A stretch of DNA of 64,000 nucleotides from positions 62,001-126,000 of the forward strand of contig NZ_JABMJK010000009.1 in NCBI RefSeq assembly GCF_013376005.1, read 5' to 3'. The position numbers and the translations under genes are program-made. Within the stretch, counting starts at the first letter, position 1. Each line of letters begins with the position of its first letter. The stretch comes from Duganella sp. SG902 (GTDB lineage Bacteria > Pseudomonadota > Gammaproteobacteria > Burkholderiales > Burkholderiaceae_D). Of the stretch, positions 28,867-37,861 are shown in pieces. Below the pieces are notes generated by a model, which saw only the letters and a list, made by a program, of their open reading frames with translations, searched no databases and was not told where the DNA came from.

Positions 28867-29364
28867 TCACAGCGGCAGGGTCATGGCCTTGGCGGCCTCG
28901 GTTTGCGAAACGCGGAAGGCCTCCAGCTTTTCGGCCAGCGCGTCGTCGGTCGATGCGATCATGGCCACGGCGGTCAGCGCCGCATTGGCGGCGCCCGCTT
29001 CACCGATGGCGAAGGTCGACACCGGCACGCCCTTCGGCATTTGCAGGATGGACAGCATGGAATCCTCGCCGCGCAGGTACTTGGACGGCACCGGCACGCC
29101 CAGCACCGGCACGATGGTCATGGCGGCCACCATGCCCGGCAAGTGCGCCGCACCGCCGGCGCCGGCGATGATGGCGCGCAGGCCGCGCGCGCGCGCGCTC
29201 TTGGCGTAGGCGTACATCTCGTCCGGCATACGGTGCGCCGAGATCACCTGCGCTTCAAACGGCACGCCAAATTGCTTGAGGATGTTGACCGCGTTCTGCA
29301 TCACGTCCCAGTCCGAGGACGAGCCCATGATGACGCCCACCAGTGGTTTGTTCTGATCGCTCAT
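28867..29364 (-). CDS. purE: N5-CAIR mutase
   Basis: Converts N5-CAIR to CAIR; 165 residues. [10 protein letters not shown] (about 13-22), SAHRMPDEM with the catalytic histidine and [11 protein letters not shown] are all present. It is the short bacterial PurE class that works with PurK, encoded immediately downstream. Confidence 0.97.
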   Translation of the reverse strand: MSDQNKPLVGVIMGSSSDWDVMQNAVNILKQFGVPFEAQVISAHRMPDEMYAYAKSARARGLRAIIAGAGGAAHLPGMVAAMTIVPVLGVPVPSKYLRGEDSMLSILQMPKGVPVSTFAIGEAGAANAALTAVAMIASTDDALAEKLEAFRVSQTEAAKAMTLPL

Positions 29365-29367
29365 CGC

Positions 29368-30261
29368 TCAGGCCTTCAGCTTTTCGCCGGTCAGGCGTTC
29401 GATGGCTTCGAAGTACTTGGCCTGGGTTTTGTTGATGACGTCAGCAGGCAATGCTGGTGCCGGGGCGGTCTTGCCCCAATCCAGCGTTTCCAGGTAGTCG
29501 CGCACGAACTGCTTGTCGAACGATGGCGGCGAAATGCCGGTGGCGTAGGAATCGGCCGGCCAGAAGCGCGAGGAGTCGGCGGTCAGCACTTCATCCATCA
29601 GGTGCATGACGCCGTTTTCGTCCAGGCCGAATTCGAACTTGGTGTCGGCGATGATGATGCCGCGGGTGGCGGCGTATTCCGAGGCCTCGGTGTACAGCTT
29701 GATGGCGACGTCGCGCATCTTGGCGGCCAGTTCGGCGCCGATGCGTTTTTCCATTTCCTCAAAGCTGATGTTTTCGTCGTGCTCGCCCAGGTCTGCCTTG
29801 GCGGCCGGGGTGAAGATCGGCTGCGGCAGCTTCTCGGCCTGCTTCAGGCCTGCCGGCAGCTTGATGCCGCAGACCGAGCCGGTGTCCTGGTAGTCTTTCC
29901 AGCCCGAGCCGATGATGTAGCCGCGCACCACCGCCTCCACCATGATCGGCTTCAGGCGCTTGGCCACCACGGCGCGGCCCTTGACCTGATCCACCTCGTC
30001 GGCGGCCACCACCGATTCCGGCGCCACGCCGGTCAGGTGGCTGGGGACGATGTGGCCCAGCTTCGAGAACCAGAAATCGGTCATCTGGTTCAGCACCATG
30101 CCCTTGCCGGGAATCGGTTCATTCATGACAACATCGAAAGCCGACAGGCGGTCGGTGGTGACGATCAGGATCTTGTCGTCGCCGACAGCGTAGTTGTCGC
30201 GGACTTTGCCGTGGCCGAGGAGTGGCAGGGACTTGATGGAGGACTGGTAGAGGCTGTTCAT
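29368..30261 (-). CDS. purC: SAICAR synthase
   Basis: Joins CAIR and aspartate in purine synthesis; 297 residues, the longer class. [26 protein letters not shown] near the start and the [11 protein letters not shown] and [12 protein letters not shown] motifs identify the family. First gene of the purC-purE-purK-sua5 unit. A terminator-like hairpin lies 27-60 bp upstream of its start and there is no obvious Shine-Dalgarno, so control at this point is likely. Confidence 0.96.
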   Translation of the reverse strand: MNSLYQSSIKSLPLLGHGKVRDNYAVGDDKILIVTTDRLSAFDVVMNEPIPGKGMVLNQMTDFWFSKLGHIVPSHLTGVAPESVVAADEVDQVKGRAVVAKRLKPIMVEAVVRGYIIGSGWKDYQDTGSVCGIKLPAGLKQAEKLPQPIFTPAAKADLGEHDENISFEEMEKRIGAELAAKMRDVAIKLYTEASEYAATRGIIIADTKFEFGLDENGVMHLMDEVLTADSSRFWPADSYATGISPPSFDKQFVRDYLETLDWGKTAPAPALPADVINKTQAKYFEAIERLTGEKLKA

Positions 30262-30278
30262 AGCAAGGAATGTAATGA

Positions 30279-30321
30279 AAAAGCAAAAACCGGCAAAAGA
30301 GGAAGTCCTCGATCGCCGGTT
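30279..30321 (-). terminator. terminator or attenuator between fba and purC
   Basis: AACCGGC (30288-30294) pairs with GCCGGTT (30315-30321), with a nested GAGG/CCTC stem. On the minus strand the stem is followed by T-rich sequence. It lies after fba and about 27 bp before the purC start. Confidence 0.65.
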
Positions 30322-30356
30322 GAAAGAGGTTAATCCAAAGGGACTAACCCGTTATT

Positions 30357-31421
30357 TTACTTCACAATCTGGGCCAGCTCGCCGGCCTTGTAGCGTTCCG
30401 CCATTTTTTCCAGCGGAATTGGCTTGATTTTCGACGCCTGGCCTTCGCAGCCGAAGGCCTGGAAGCGGGCGCGCACCACTTCTTCCGCCGCGACGCGGGC
30501 TGGCTTGAGGAAGTCGCGCGGGTCGAACTTCGACGGGTTCTGGAACATGAACTTGCGCACGGCGGCGGTCATGGCCAGGCGGATATCGGTGTCGATATTG
30601 ATCTTGCGCACGCCGTGACGGATGCCTTCCTGGATCTCTTCCACCGGCACGCCGTAGGTTTCCTTCATGTCGCCGCCGAATTCGCGGATGATGGCCAGCA
30701 GTTCCTGCGGCACCGACGACGAGCCGTGCATCACCAGGTGGGTGTTCGGGATGCGGGCGTGAATTTCCTTGATGCGGTCGATGGCCAGGATGTCGCCGGT
30801 CGGCTTGCGGGTGAACTTGTAGGCACCGTGCGAGGTGCCGATGGCGATGGCCAACGCGTCGCACTGGGTCTTCTGCACGAAGTCGGCGGCTTGCGCGACG
30901 TCGGTCAGCAGTTGTTCGCGGGTCATGGTGCCGTCGGCGCCGTGGCCGTCTTCCTTGTCGCCCTTCATGGTTTCCAGCGAACCGAGCACGCCCAGTTCCG
31001 CTTCCACGGTCACGCCGATGGCGTGCGAGAACTTCACCACTTCGCGCGACACTTCCACGTTGTACTCGTAGGAGGCGACCGACTTGCCGTCGGCTTCCAG
31101 CGAGCCGTCCATCATCACCGAGCTGAAGCCCGAGCGGATGGCGGCCATGCAGACCGCCGGCGACTGGCCGTGGTCCTGGTGCATGACGACCGGGATGTGC
31201 GGGTAGGCTTCGATGGCGGCGTCGATCAGGTGACGCAGGAAGGCCTCACCGGCGTATTTGCGGGCGCCGGCCGAGGCTTGCATGATGACCGGCGCGTTCA
31301 GCGCGTCGGCGGCGGCCATGATGGCCTGCACTTGTTCCAGGTTGTTGACGTTGAACGCAGGGATGCCGTAGCCGTTTTCAGCGGCGTGGTCCAGCAGTTG
31401 ACGCATGGATACGAGGGACAT
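30357..31421 (-). CDS. fba: class II fructose-bisphosphate aldolase
   Basis: Zinc-dependent aldolase of 354 residues interconverting FBP and two triose phosphates. HQDHG (81-85) carries zinc ligand and catalytic residues, and GTSHGAYKF and [11 protein letters not shown] follow. The start at 31421 ([13 protein letters not shown]) is preferred; the longer frame adds non-family sequence. The length and motif set match the Calvin-cycle-subtype class II aldolases of betaproteobacteria. It follows pyk on the same strand with a REP pair in between. Confidence 0.96.
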   Translation of the reverse strand: MSLVSMRQLLDHAAENGYGIPAFNVNNLEQVQAIMAAADALNAPVIMQASAGARKYAGEAFLRHLIDAAIEAYPHIPVVMHQDHGQSPAVCMAAIRSGFSSVMMDGSLEADGKSVASYEYNVEVSREVVKFSHAIGVTVEAELGVLGSLETMKGDKEDGHGADGTMTREQLLTDVAQAADFVQKTQCDALAIAIGTSHGAYKFTRKPTGDILAIDRIKEIHARIPNTHLVMHGSSSVPQELLAIIREFGGDMKETYGVPVEEIQEGIRHGVRKINIDTDIRLAMTAAVRKFMFQNPSKFDPRDFLKPARVAAEEVVRARFQAFGCEGQASKIKPIPLEKMAERYKAGELAQIVK

Positions 31422-31462
31422 GGTAATACTCCAATAACAATAAAAAAACCTGTCGCGTCGTC

Positions 31463-31535
31463 GCCCCGGCACACGCCGGGGCCCATACGTCAGCTGCCCT
31501 TCAGGCGCAGCATGGGTTCCGGCCTGCGCCGGAAC
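31463..31535. repeat. REP-like paired hairpins, copy 2
   Basis: GCCCCGGC-acac-GCCGGGGC (31463-31482) and GTTCCGGC-ctgc-GCCGGAAC (about 31515-31535) face each other between pyk and fba. Same design as copies near 1323, 41791 and 46174. Confidence 0.75.
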
Positions 31536-31544
31536 GACAACGAC

Positions 31545-32993
31545 TTAACTAAATTCGCCGACCTTGACGATCCGCAACGCGTTGGTGCCACCCATCTGGC
31601 CCATCGGCGAACCCCAGGTGACCACGATGGTGTCGCCCTTCTTCACCACGCCATTGGCCACCAGCAGTTGCTCGGCCTTCTTCAGCACGGCGGTGCTGCC
31701 GCCTTCCTGCGCCAGACTATAGCCCTTGACGTTGCGGTACAGCGCCACCTTGCGCAGCGTCGTGGTCGACGGCGTCAGCGCGAAAATCGGCGTATCGATG
31801 TTGTGGCGGCTCATCCACAGCGCGGTCGAGCCGGACTCGGTCAACGCCACGATCGCCTTCACGTCCAGGTGGTGCGCGGTGAACAGCGCGCCGTAGGCGA
31901 TCGACTGGTCGATACGGGTGAAGGTCGCATTCACGAAGTCGGCGTCGAGCTTGTTGTACTCGGACTGCTCGGCTTCCACGCAAATGGCGGCCATCATTTC
32001 CACGGTTTCAATCGGGTAGCGGCCCGACGCGGTCTCGGCCGACGTCATCACGGCGTCGGTGCCGTCCAGCACGGCGTTGGCCACGTCCGACACCTCGGCG
32101 CGGGTCGGCACGGCGTTGAAGATCATCGACTCCATCATCTGGGTCGCGGTGATCGCCAGCTTGTTCGACTCGCGCGCCATGCGGATCATGCGCTTCTGCA
32201 GCGCCGGCACGGCGGCGTTGCCCACCTCCACCGCCAGGTCGCCACGCGCCACCATGATGCCGTCGGAGGCGTCGAGGATCTCCTGCAGCAGCGGGATCGC
32301 TTCGGCACGCTCGATCTTGGCGATCATCAGCGGCTTGTGGCCGAACGGCTCGCCGGCGATGTTGGCCAGCTGGCGCGCCATTTCCATGTCGGTCGCGCTT
32401 TTCGGGAACGAGATCGCCAGGTAATCGCACTGGAAACTCATTGCCGTCTTGATGTCTTCCATGTCCTTGGCGGTCAGCGCCGGCGCGGTCAGGCCGCCGC
32501 CCAGGCGGTTGATGCCCTTGTTGTTGGACAGTTCGCCGCCGATTTTCACGACGGTGTAAATCTCGCTGCCGATCACCTTCTCGACCACCAGCACGATCAG
32601 GCCGTCGTTCAGCAGCAGCTGGTCGTCCGGGCGCACGTCCTGCGGCAGCGCCTTGTAGTCCAGGCCCACGCGTTCCTGGTTGCCCAGTTCGCCGTTCTCG
32701 CCCCACTTGGCGTCGAGGATGAACTTGTCGCCCTTGGCCAGCTCGATCTTACCATTCTCGAATTTGCCGACGCGGATTTTCGGGCCCTGCATGTCGGCCA
32801 TGATGGCCACTTCACGGCCGCACTCGGCGGCTGCCTCGCGCACCAGGCGAGCGCGGTCGATGTGATCCTGCGCCTTGCCGTGCGAGAAATTCAGGCGCAC
32901 GACATCGACACCGGCCCGTATCATCTTGACGAGGACGTTGAAGTCGGTGGAGGCCGGGCCGATCGTTGCGACAATTTTGGTGCTACGAGACAT
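31545..32993 (-). CDS. pyk: pyruvate kinase
   Basis: Makes pyruvate and ATP from PEP; 482 residues. Catalytic lysine K226 in IAKIERAEA and MVARGDLAVEV (247-257) are the family signature; NFSHG and MADMQGPKIR mark the N-terminal part. Encoded downstream of pgk with a 183-bp structured gap, and upstream of fba. Confidence 0.97.
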   Translation of the reverse strand: MSRSTKIVATIGPASTDFNVLVKMIRAGVDVVRLNFSHGKAQDHIDRARLVREAAAECGREVAIMADMQGPKIRVGKFENGKIELAKGDKFILDAKWGENGELGNQERVGLDYKALPQDVRPDDQLLLNDGLIVLVVEKVIGSEIYTVVKIGGELSNNKGINRLGGGLTAPALTAKDMEDIKTAMSFQCDYLAISFPKSATDMEMARQLANIAGEPFGHKPLMIAKIERAEAIPLLQEILDASDGIMVARGDLAVEVGNAAVPALQKRMIRMARESNKLAITATQMMESMIFNAVPTRAEVSDVANAVLDGTDAVMTSAETASGRYPIETVEMMAAICVEAEQSEYNKLDADFVNATFTRIDQSIAYGALFTAHHLDVKAIVALTESGSTALWMSRHNIDTPIFALTPSTTTLRKVALYRNVKGYSLAQEGGSTAVLKKAEQLLVANGVVKKGDTIVVTWGSPMGQMGGTNALRIVKVGEFS

Positions 32994-33000
32994 AGTATTC

Positions 33001-33176
33001 CTTAGCGGTAGGTCATGCGAACAGTCCCCGCCTGTGGCGGGAACCAGGAAGCTGCGCTTTGTTGCGCGAAGGACATCAAATCTGTAGATTTGCTACATAT
33101 TTGCCATCCTTCGCTGGCATTAACACGATTCTACTGTTAATTTGCTACAAAGCACGACCGTGCTATTTACTACCCT
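33001..33176 (-). other. structured pgk-pyk intergenic region
   Basis: It holds four perfect or near-perfect stems: GTCCCCGCC/GGCGGGAAC (33024-33044), GCGAAGGA/TCCTTCGC (33066-33114) enclosing AAATCT/AGATTT (33078-33091), and AGCACG/CGTGCT (33151-33164). On the minus strand TGTAGCAAAT occurs twice. None has a clear U tail. It could be a pyk 5' leader or processing site. Confidence 0.4.
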
Positions 33177-34394
33177 TTACTTCGCTGCGGCGCGCTGGGC
33201 CAGGATCTCGACCGCCGGCAGGGTTTTGCCCTCCAGGAACTCCAGGAAGGCGCCGCCGCCGGTGGAGATGTAACCGACCTGCTCGCTGATATCGTACTTG
33301 GCGATCGCGGCCAGGGTGTCGCCGCCGCCGGCGATCGAGAACGCCCTCGACTGGGCGATGGCCAGCGCCAGCGTCTTGGTGCCTTCGGCGAACTGGTCGA
33401 ACTCGAACACGCCGACCGGGCCGTTCCACACGATGGTGCCGGCGGCGCCGATCTGGGCGGCCAGCTGGGCGGCGGTTTTCGGGCCGATATCGAGGATCAT
33501 GTCGTCATCCGCCACGTCCTTGACGTCCTTGACGGTGGCGGCGGCGGTGGGCGAGAATTCCTTGGCGCACACCACGTCGACCGGAATCGGCACTTGCGCG
33601 CCGCGCTTGGCCATCTTGTCGATGATGATTTGTGCGGCGCCCACCAGATCCGGCTCGGCCAGCGATTTGCCGATCTTCAGGCCGGCGGCCAGCATGAAGG
33701 TGTTGGCGATGCCGCCGCCGACGATCAGGTTGTCCACCTTGTCGGCCAGCGATTCCAGGATCGACAGCTTGGTCGAGACCTTGGAGCCGGCCACGATGGC
33801 CAGCAGCGGACGGGCCGGGGCTCCCAGCGCCTTGCCCAGCGCGTCCAGCTCGGCGGCCAGCAGCGGGCCGGCGGCGGCCACCGGCGCGAACTTGGCGATG
33901 CCGTGGGTGGAGGCTTCCGCGCGGTGCGCGGTGCCGAAAGCGTCATTGACGTAGATGTCGCACAAAGTGGCCATTTTCTGCGCCAGTTCATCGCTGTTCT
34001 TCTTTTCGCCCTTGTTCACGCGGACGTTTTCCAGCAGCACCACCTGACCGGCCTGCAGGCCTTCCAGGCCGGCGCCGTCCACCCAGTTCTGCTTCAGCTC
34101 AACCGGCTGGCCCAGCAGCTCCGACAGGCGCTTGGCGACCGGCGCCAGGCTGTCCTCCGGCTTGAACTCGCCCTCGGTCGGGCGGCCCAGGTGGGACGTG
34201 ACCATGACCTTGGCGCCAGCCGCCAGCGCCGCCTTAATGGCGGGAACGGAAGCGCGGATGCGCGTATCTTCGGTGATATTGCCGGCATCATCCTGCGGCA
34301 CGTTCAAGTCGGCGCGGATGAAAACGCGCTTGCCTTGCAACGCGTTTTGATCGATGAGGTCTTGCAGACGGATGAAGTTCAGAACAGCGGACAT
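33177..34394 (-). CDS. pgk: phosphoglycerate kinase
   Basis: Makes ATP from 1,3-bisphosphoglycerate; 405 residues. [11 protein letters not shown] near residue 24, GRPTEG, the central [14 protein letters not shown] segment and the GGGDTLAAI nucleotide motif near the C-terminus are present. First gene of the pgk-pyk-fba set on the minus strand. Confidence 0.97.
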   Translation of the reverse strand: MSAVLNFIRLQDLIDQNALQGKRVFIRADLNVPQDDAGNITEDTRIRASVPAIKAALAAGAKVMVTSHLGRPTEGEFKPEDSLAPVAKRLSELLGQPVELKQNWVDGAGLEGLQAGQVVLLENVRVNKGEKKNSDELAQKMATLCDIYVNDAFGTAHRAEASTHGIAKFAPVAAAGPLLAAELDALGKALGAPARPLLAIVAGSKVSTKLSILESLADKVDNLIVGGGIANTFMLAAGLKIGKSLAEPDLVGAAQIIIDKMAKRGAQVPIPVDVVCAKEFSPTAAATVKDVKDVADDDMILDIGPKTAAQLAAQIGAAGTIVWNGPVGVFEFDQFAEGTKTLALAIAQSRAFSIAGGGDTLAAIAKYDISEQVGYISTGGGAFLEFLEGKTLPAVEILAQRAAAK

Positions 34395-34461
34395 GGCTAC
34401 CCAAGGTCGAGTTGTAAGAAGAGCGCTATTTTACCGCAACCGCAACATGATTTATCTGTTA

Positions 34462-34794
34462 TTAAGTTACATGAATCAGCCGTAATGCCGTGAAGAAAGC
34501 CATGCCGAACACAATGGTTTCCAGCATATTGCGTCGCAGCAAATAATAGATCGTGGCGACAATGCCGGACACCAGTTTCAGGTTGCTGGCGTCCAGCAGC
34601 GGCTGGCCATCGGCGGCCAGGATCAGGTCCGGCGCCACGATGGCCGCCAGCGCGCAGGCCGGCGCGTAGCGCAGCATTTCCTGCACCCGTTTCGGTATGG
34701 TGATGTGGTGGCCGACCAGCCAGAACGAGCTGCGCGTGCAGGCGGTCGCCAGCGCCAGCACCAGGATTACCAGCCAGATTTCCCAGTCAGCCAC
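34462..34794 (-). CDS. azlD: AzlD family branched-chain amino acid transport protein
   Basis: Small membrane partner of AzlC; 110 residues with about three or four hydrophobic segments. It forms the branched-chain amino acid exporter (BrnFE/AzlCD type). Its ATG overlaps the end of azlC by 8 bp. Confidence 0.88.
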   Translation of the reverse strand: MADWEIWLVILVLALATACTRSSFWLVGHHITIPKRVQEMLRYAPACALAAIVAPDLILAADGQPLLDASNLKLVSGIVATIYYLLRRNMLETIVFGMAFFTALRLIHVT

Positions 34795-35533
34795 GCTTGC
34801 CTCTCCATTTTTCAGCGGTTTCCTCGATGAGCATGGCGGTCAGCATGCCGACCAGCACCGCGATCAGCAGGCCCAGCTTGTACGGCAGCCCGGCCGCCAG
34901 CACCGAGATGGCGCCGGCCACCAGCACCCCGCACAGCGCGGGGCGGCCCACCATCAGCGGGATCATCACGCAAATGATCGCCAGCGTGCCGGCGAAGCTC
35001 AGGCCCCACTCGGGCGGCACCGCGCTGCCGAGGAAGATGCCGGCGATCGAGCCGACCTGCCACGAGGCCCAGTTGGGGTACAACAAGCCCTTCAGATACG
35101 ACAGTTTGCCGACCTGCGGCGCCTCGGACGGGTATTTCTGCAGGAACAGGGCCACCGTCATGTCGCCCGCCACGTAGCCCAACGTCAGGCGCTGGCGCCA
35201 CGGCAAATGGGCGAAATGCGGCGCCAGCAGGGCGGAAAAGATCACAAACCGCAGGTTCACCACCAGGGCCGTGGCGAAAATCACCCAAATCGGCGCATCG
35301 GCCGCGATCAGCGGCAAGGCGGCCAGCTGCGCCGAGCCGGCGAACACCACCAGCGTCATGCCCAGCGCCTGCGGAATGGTCAGCCCGGACTTGACCATGG
35401 CGATGCCAACCACCAGCCCCCACGCGCCGATGCCGAACAGCGACGGCATGCCGGTTTTGACGCCCTCGCGCCAGGAGGGTTCGTGGTGCGCCGCGACGCA
35501 GGGAAGGTCGGCTGTGCTGCTCGATTGGGTCAT
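34787..35533 (-). CDS. azlC: AzlC family branched-chain amino acid exporter, large subunit
   Basis: Membrane protein of 248 residues if it starts at 35533 (257 if at 35560). Motifs are typical of AzlC: GMPSLFGIGAWGLVVG, VFAGSAQLAALPL and LVVNLRFVIFSALLAPH. It works with AzlD. I cannot settle the start; neither ATG has a good Shine-Dalgarno, and the upstream one lies inside an inverted repeat. Confidence 0.88.
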   Translation of the reverse strand: MTQSSSTADLPCVAAHHEPSWREGVKTGMPSLFGIGAWGLVVGIAMVKSGLTIPQALGMTLVVFAGSAQLAALPLIAADAPIWVIFATALVVNLRFVIFSALLAPHFAHLPWRQRLTLGYVAGDMTVALFLQKYPSEAPQVGKLSYLKGLLYPNWASWQVGSIAGIFLGSAVPPEWGLSFAGTLAIICVMIPLMVGRPALCGVLVAGAISVLAAGLPYKLGLLIAVLVGMLTAMLIEETAEKWRGKRG

Positions 35534-35541
35534 GGATCGGT

Positions 35542-35559
35542 TGTGGCATTCCTGCCACA
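35542..35559. promoter_or_regulatory. inverted repeat TGTGGCA-N4-TGCCACA at the azlC start
   Basis: A perfect 7-bp inverted repeat with a 4-bp spacer overlaps the upstream candidate start codon of azlC. It may be an operator or a leader hairpin. Confidence 0.45.
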
Positions 35560-35668
35560 TGGTGGGCTGGACCGGGGTTGTAGAGGCGCTATTTTACCGA
35601 CGATTTTTGCTCGGTGCGCGAATCCGTTAAAATCGTGCTTTTCTCTCAGCCATCTGGAGCCACAAGAA

Positions 35669-35872
35669 ATGACCACCCCCAACGCCGCCAACGCCGCCAA
35701 CGCCGTAGAACTCGATGGCAAGGATTTGCCGGCCCACTGCCCCAACCCAGCCATGCCGCTGTGGTCGTCGCACCCGCGCGTATTCCTCGAATTCATCCAC
35801 GGCGAAGCCAAATGCCCCTACTGCGGTACCGCCTACCGCCTGAAGCCGGGCACGGTCGTCGGCCACCACTAA
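35669..35872 (+). CDS. small zinc-finger (CHCC type) protein
   Basis: 67 residues, beginning with an Asn/Ala repeat. HCPNPAMPLWSSHPRVFLEF and CPYCGTAYRL give the Cys/His arrangement of the zf-CHCC family (related to the mitochondrial complex I subunit NDUFS6). The protein presumably binds zinc. It is followed 27 bp later by the NTF2-like gene. Exact role in bacteria unknown. Confidence 0.88.
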   Translation: MTTPNAANAANAVELDGKDLPAHCPNPAMPLWSSHPRVFLEFIHGEAKCPYCGTAYRLKPGTVVGHH

Positions 35873-35899
35873 GCCACCACTCACCAGCCAGCGCCCACC

Positions 35900-36322
35900 A
35901 TGCCAGCCAAGAAAACGCACAACGGCAGCGCCGCCGAAACCGAAGCGGCCTTCTACGATGCCCTCAACCGTGCTGACCTGGAGGCGCTGATGGCCCTGTG
36001 GGCCGAGGACGACGAAATCGTCTGCGTGCACCCGGGCGGGCCGCGCCTGATCGGGCACGTGGCGATCCGCAACGCGTGGGCCGCCATCCTTGAGCATGGC
36101 GGGTTGCACATCTCGCCGTCGCAGCTGCACGAAACCCATACCTTGATGAGCTCGGTCCACACCGTGGTCGAGGGCGGCACGGCCGCCAGCGGCGAGCCGG
36201 CGCACCTGCTGGCCACCAACGTCTACGCGAAAACGCCGCGCGGCTGGCGCATCGTGCTGCACCATGTGTCGATCGCGCCCGGCCCGGCGCCGGTCGATAC
36301 GCCGTCGCAAATCCTGCACTGA
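35900..36322 (+). CDS. NTF2-like (SnoaL/YybH-type) protein
   Basis: Cone-shaped alpha/beta fold of 140 residues. ETEAAFYDALNRADLEALMALWAEDDEIVCVHPGG and a late GWRIVLHHVS strand are typical of the YybH group, often binding small ligands. No catalytic residues are clear. Eight bases separate it from the next gene. Confidence 0.82.
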   Translation: MPAKKTHNGSAAETEAAFYDALNRADLEALMALWAEDDEIVCVHPGGPRLIGHVAIRNAWAAILEHGGLHISPSQLHETHTLMSSVHTVVEGGTAASGEPAHLLATNVYAKTPRGWRIVLHHVSIAPGPAPVDTPSQILH

Positions 36323-36330
36323 TCGCTGTC

Positions 36331-37281
36331 GTGAAGTACACCGCACCGTTCTGGCTGCCCAGCGGCCATCTGCAAACCATTTATCCGGCCATCGCGATAG
36401 CCAAGCCGGCGGTGCGCTTCCGCCGCGAGCGCTGGGATACGCCCGATGGCGATTTCATCGACGTCGATTTTGTCGATGGCCAGCCGGACCGGCCATTCGT
36501 GGTGCTGTTCCACGGCCTGGAAGGCTCGTCCGACAGCCATTACGCGCGCGCGCTGATGGCGGACCTGCGGGCGCGCGGCTGGTCGGGCGCCGTGCCGCAC
36601 TTCCGCGGCTGCTCCGGCGAGGCCAACCGCGCGCCGCGCTTCTACCACTCGGGCGACGCGGCGGAAATCGACTGGATCATCCGCCGCCTGCACGCCGGCC
36701 GCGCGCCCGGCGCCGGCAAGTTCTACGCCACCGGCGTCTCGCTGGGCGGCAACGCCCTGCTGCGCTGGCTGGGCGAATCGCAGCATCAGGCCGGGTTTGT
36801 CGACGCCGCCTGCGCGGTGTCGGCGCCGCTGGACCTGGCGCAGGGCGGCGTCTCACTGTCGAGCGGCTTCAACATGGTCTACACGCGCATGTTCCTGCAG
36901 ACGCTGAAACCGAAATGCGTAGCCAAACTACAGCAATTCCCCGGCCTGTTCGACCTGGACGCCCTGCGCGCCGCGCGCGACCTGTATGCCTTCGACAACG
37001 TCGTCACCGCGCCGCTGCACGGCTACCGCGACACCGACGACTACTGGCACCGCGCCAGCGCCAAGCACGTGCTGAACGACATCACCGTGCCGACCCTGGT
37101 GCTGAACGCCAAAAACGACCCCTTCCTGCCGGGCCGCCATCTGCCGCAACGTGCGTCGTCGCGCGTGGTATTGGACTATCCTGAGCATGGCGGCCATGTC
37201 GGCTTCGCCGTCGGCGGGCCGCCGGGCCGCATCAACTGGCTGCCCAAGAAGCTGATCCACTTCCTCGAACAACATGGATGA
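36331..37281 (+). CDS. YheT family alpha/beta hydrolase
   Basis: 316 residues, GTG start. FHGLEGSSDSHYAR, the nucleophile in TGVSLGGNALLRW, and NAKNDPFLP and HGGHVGF (Asp/His) match the YheT/ABHD1-3 group of esterases/hydrolases. It overlaps the next gene by 8 bp. Substrate unknown. Confidence 0.9.
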   Translation: MKYTAPFWLPSGHLQTIYPAIAIAKPAVRFRRERWDTPDGDFIDVDFVDGQPDRPFVVLFHGLEGSSDSHYARALMADLRARGWSGAVPHFRGCSGEANRAPRFYHSGDAAEIDWIIRRLHAGRAPGAGKFYATGVSLGGNALLRWLGESQHQAGFVDAACAVSAPLDLAQGGVSLSSGFNMVYTRMFLQTLKPKCVAKLQQFPGLFDLDALRAARDLYAFDNVVTAPLHGYRDTDDYWHRASAKHVLNDITVPTLVLNAKNDPFLPGRHLPQRASSRVVLDYPEHGGHVGFAVGGPPGRINWLPKKLIHFLEQHG

Positions 37282-37861
37282 CATCGTCAAACAGGCACTG
37301 GCCAAATGGCCCAACGTGCCGCACTGCTACGGCTGGCTGGCGCTGGACGCGCGCGGCAACTGGCGCATGCGCGACGAGCGTGCCCAGCACTTCAACCTGC
37401 CCGGCGACAAGCTGACCAATGCGGCGCTGGTCGGCTTCATCAACCGCAACTACGCGGCGGACCAGCGCGGCTGCTGGTATTTCCAGAACGGGCCGCAACG
37501 GGTGTACGTGCAGCTGGAGGCAACGCCCTACATCGTGCGCACCGATCCGGCGGCCGGCTGGCTGCTGCACACCGGCGCGCCGCTGGGCGCGGTGGACGCG
37601 GTGCTGCTGACCGAGGCCGGCGCGCTGGTGCTGCGCAGCGGCGACATCGTCGCGCAACTGGACGACCGCGATTTCGCCCTCGTGCTGCCGCGCCTGCAAA
37701 TGGATGGCGCGCCGGTGGCGGATGAAGTCCTGCTGGGATGGATGGAGGGGCGCGGCGACGGCGTGCTCAGCCTGGACGGCGTGCTGGTCGAGCGCATCGC
37801 CGCCGACCGGCTGGCGGCGCGCTACGGCTTTGTCAGCGTACCGTCGGCCCCGGCTGCATAG
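37274..37861 (+). CDS. conserved protein of unknown function downstream of YheT
   Basis: 195 residues with no signal peptide or membrane helix. A WYFQNGPQRVYVQLE segment and a terminal LLGWMEGRGDG segment suggest a compact soluble fold. Its start overlaps the YheT hydrolase gene, so the two are likely co-translated. It overlaps the convergent M48 protease gene by 29 bp. I cannot assign a function. Confidence 0.75.
   Translation: MDDIVKQALAKWPNVPHCYGWLALDARGNWRMRDERAQHFNLPGDKLTNAALVGFINRNYAADQRGCWYFQNGPQRVYVQLEATPYIVRTDPAAGWLLHTGAPLGAVDAVLLTEAGALVLRSGDIVAQLDDRDFALVLPRLQMDGAPVADEVLLGWMEGRGDGVLSLDGVLVERIAADRLAARYGFVSVPSAPAA

Noticed and set aside
27748-33005. Two very long plus-strand ORFs (861 and 796 residues) opposite purK-purC and fba-pyk
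   Set aside because: The minus strand holds seven conserved core genes with known motifs; the plus-strand frames are His/Arg/Gly-rich shadows.
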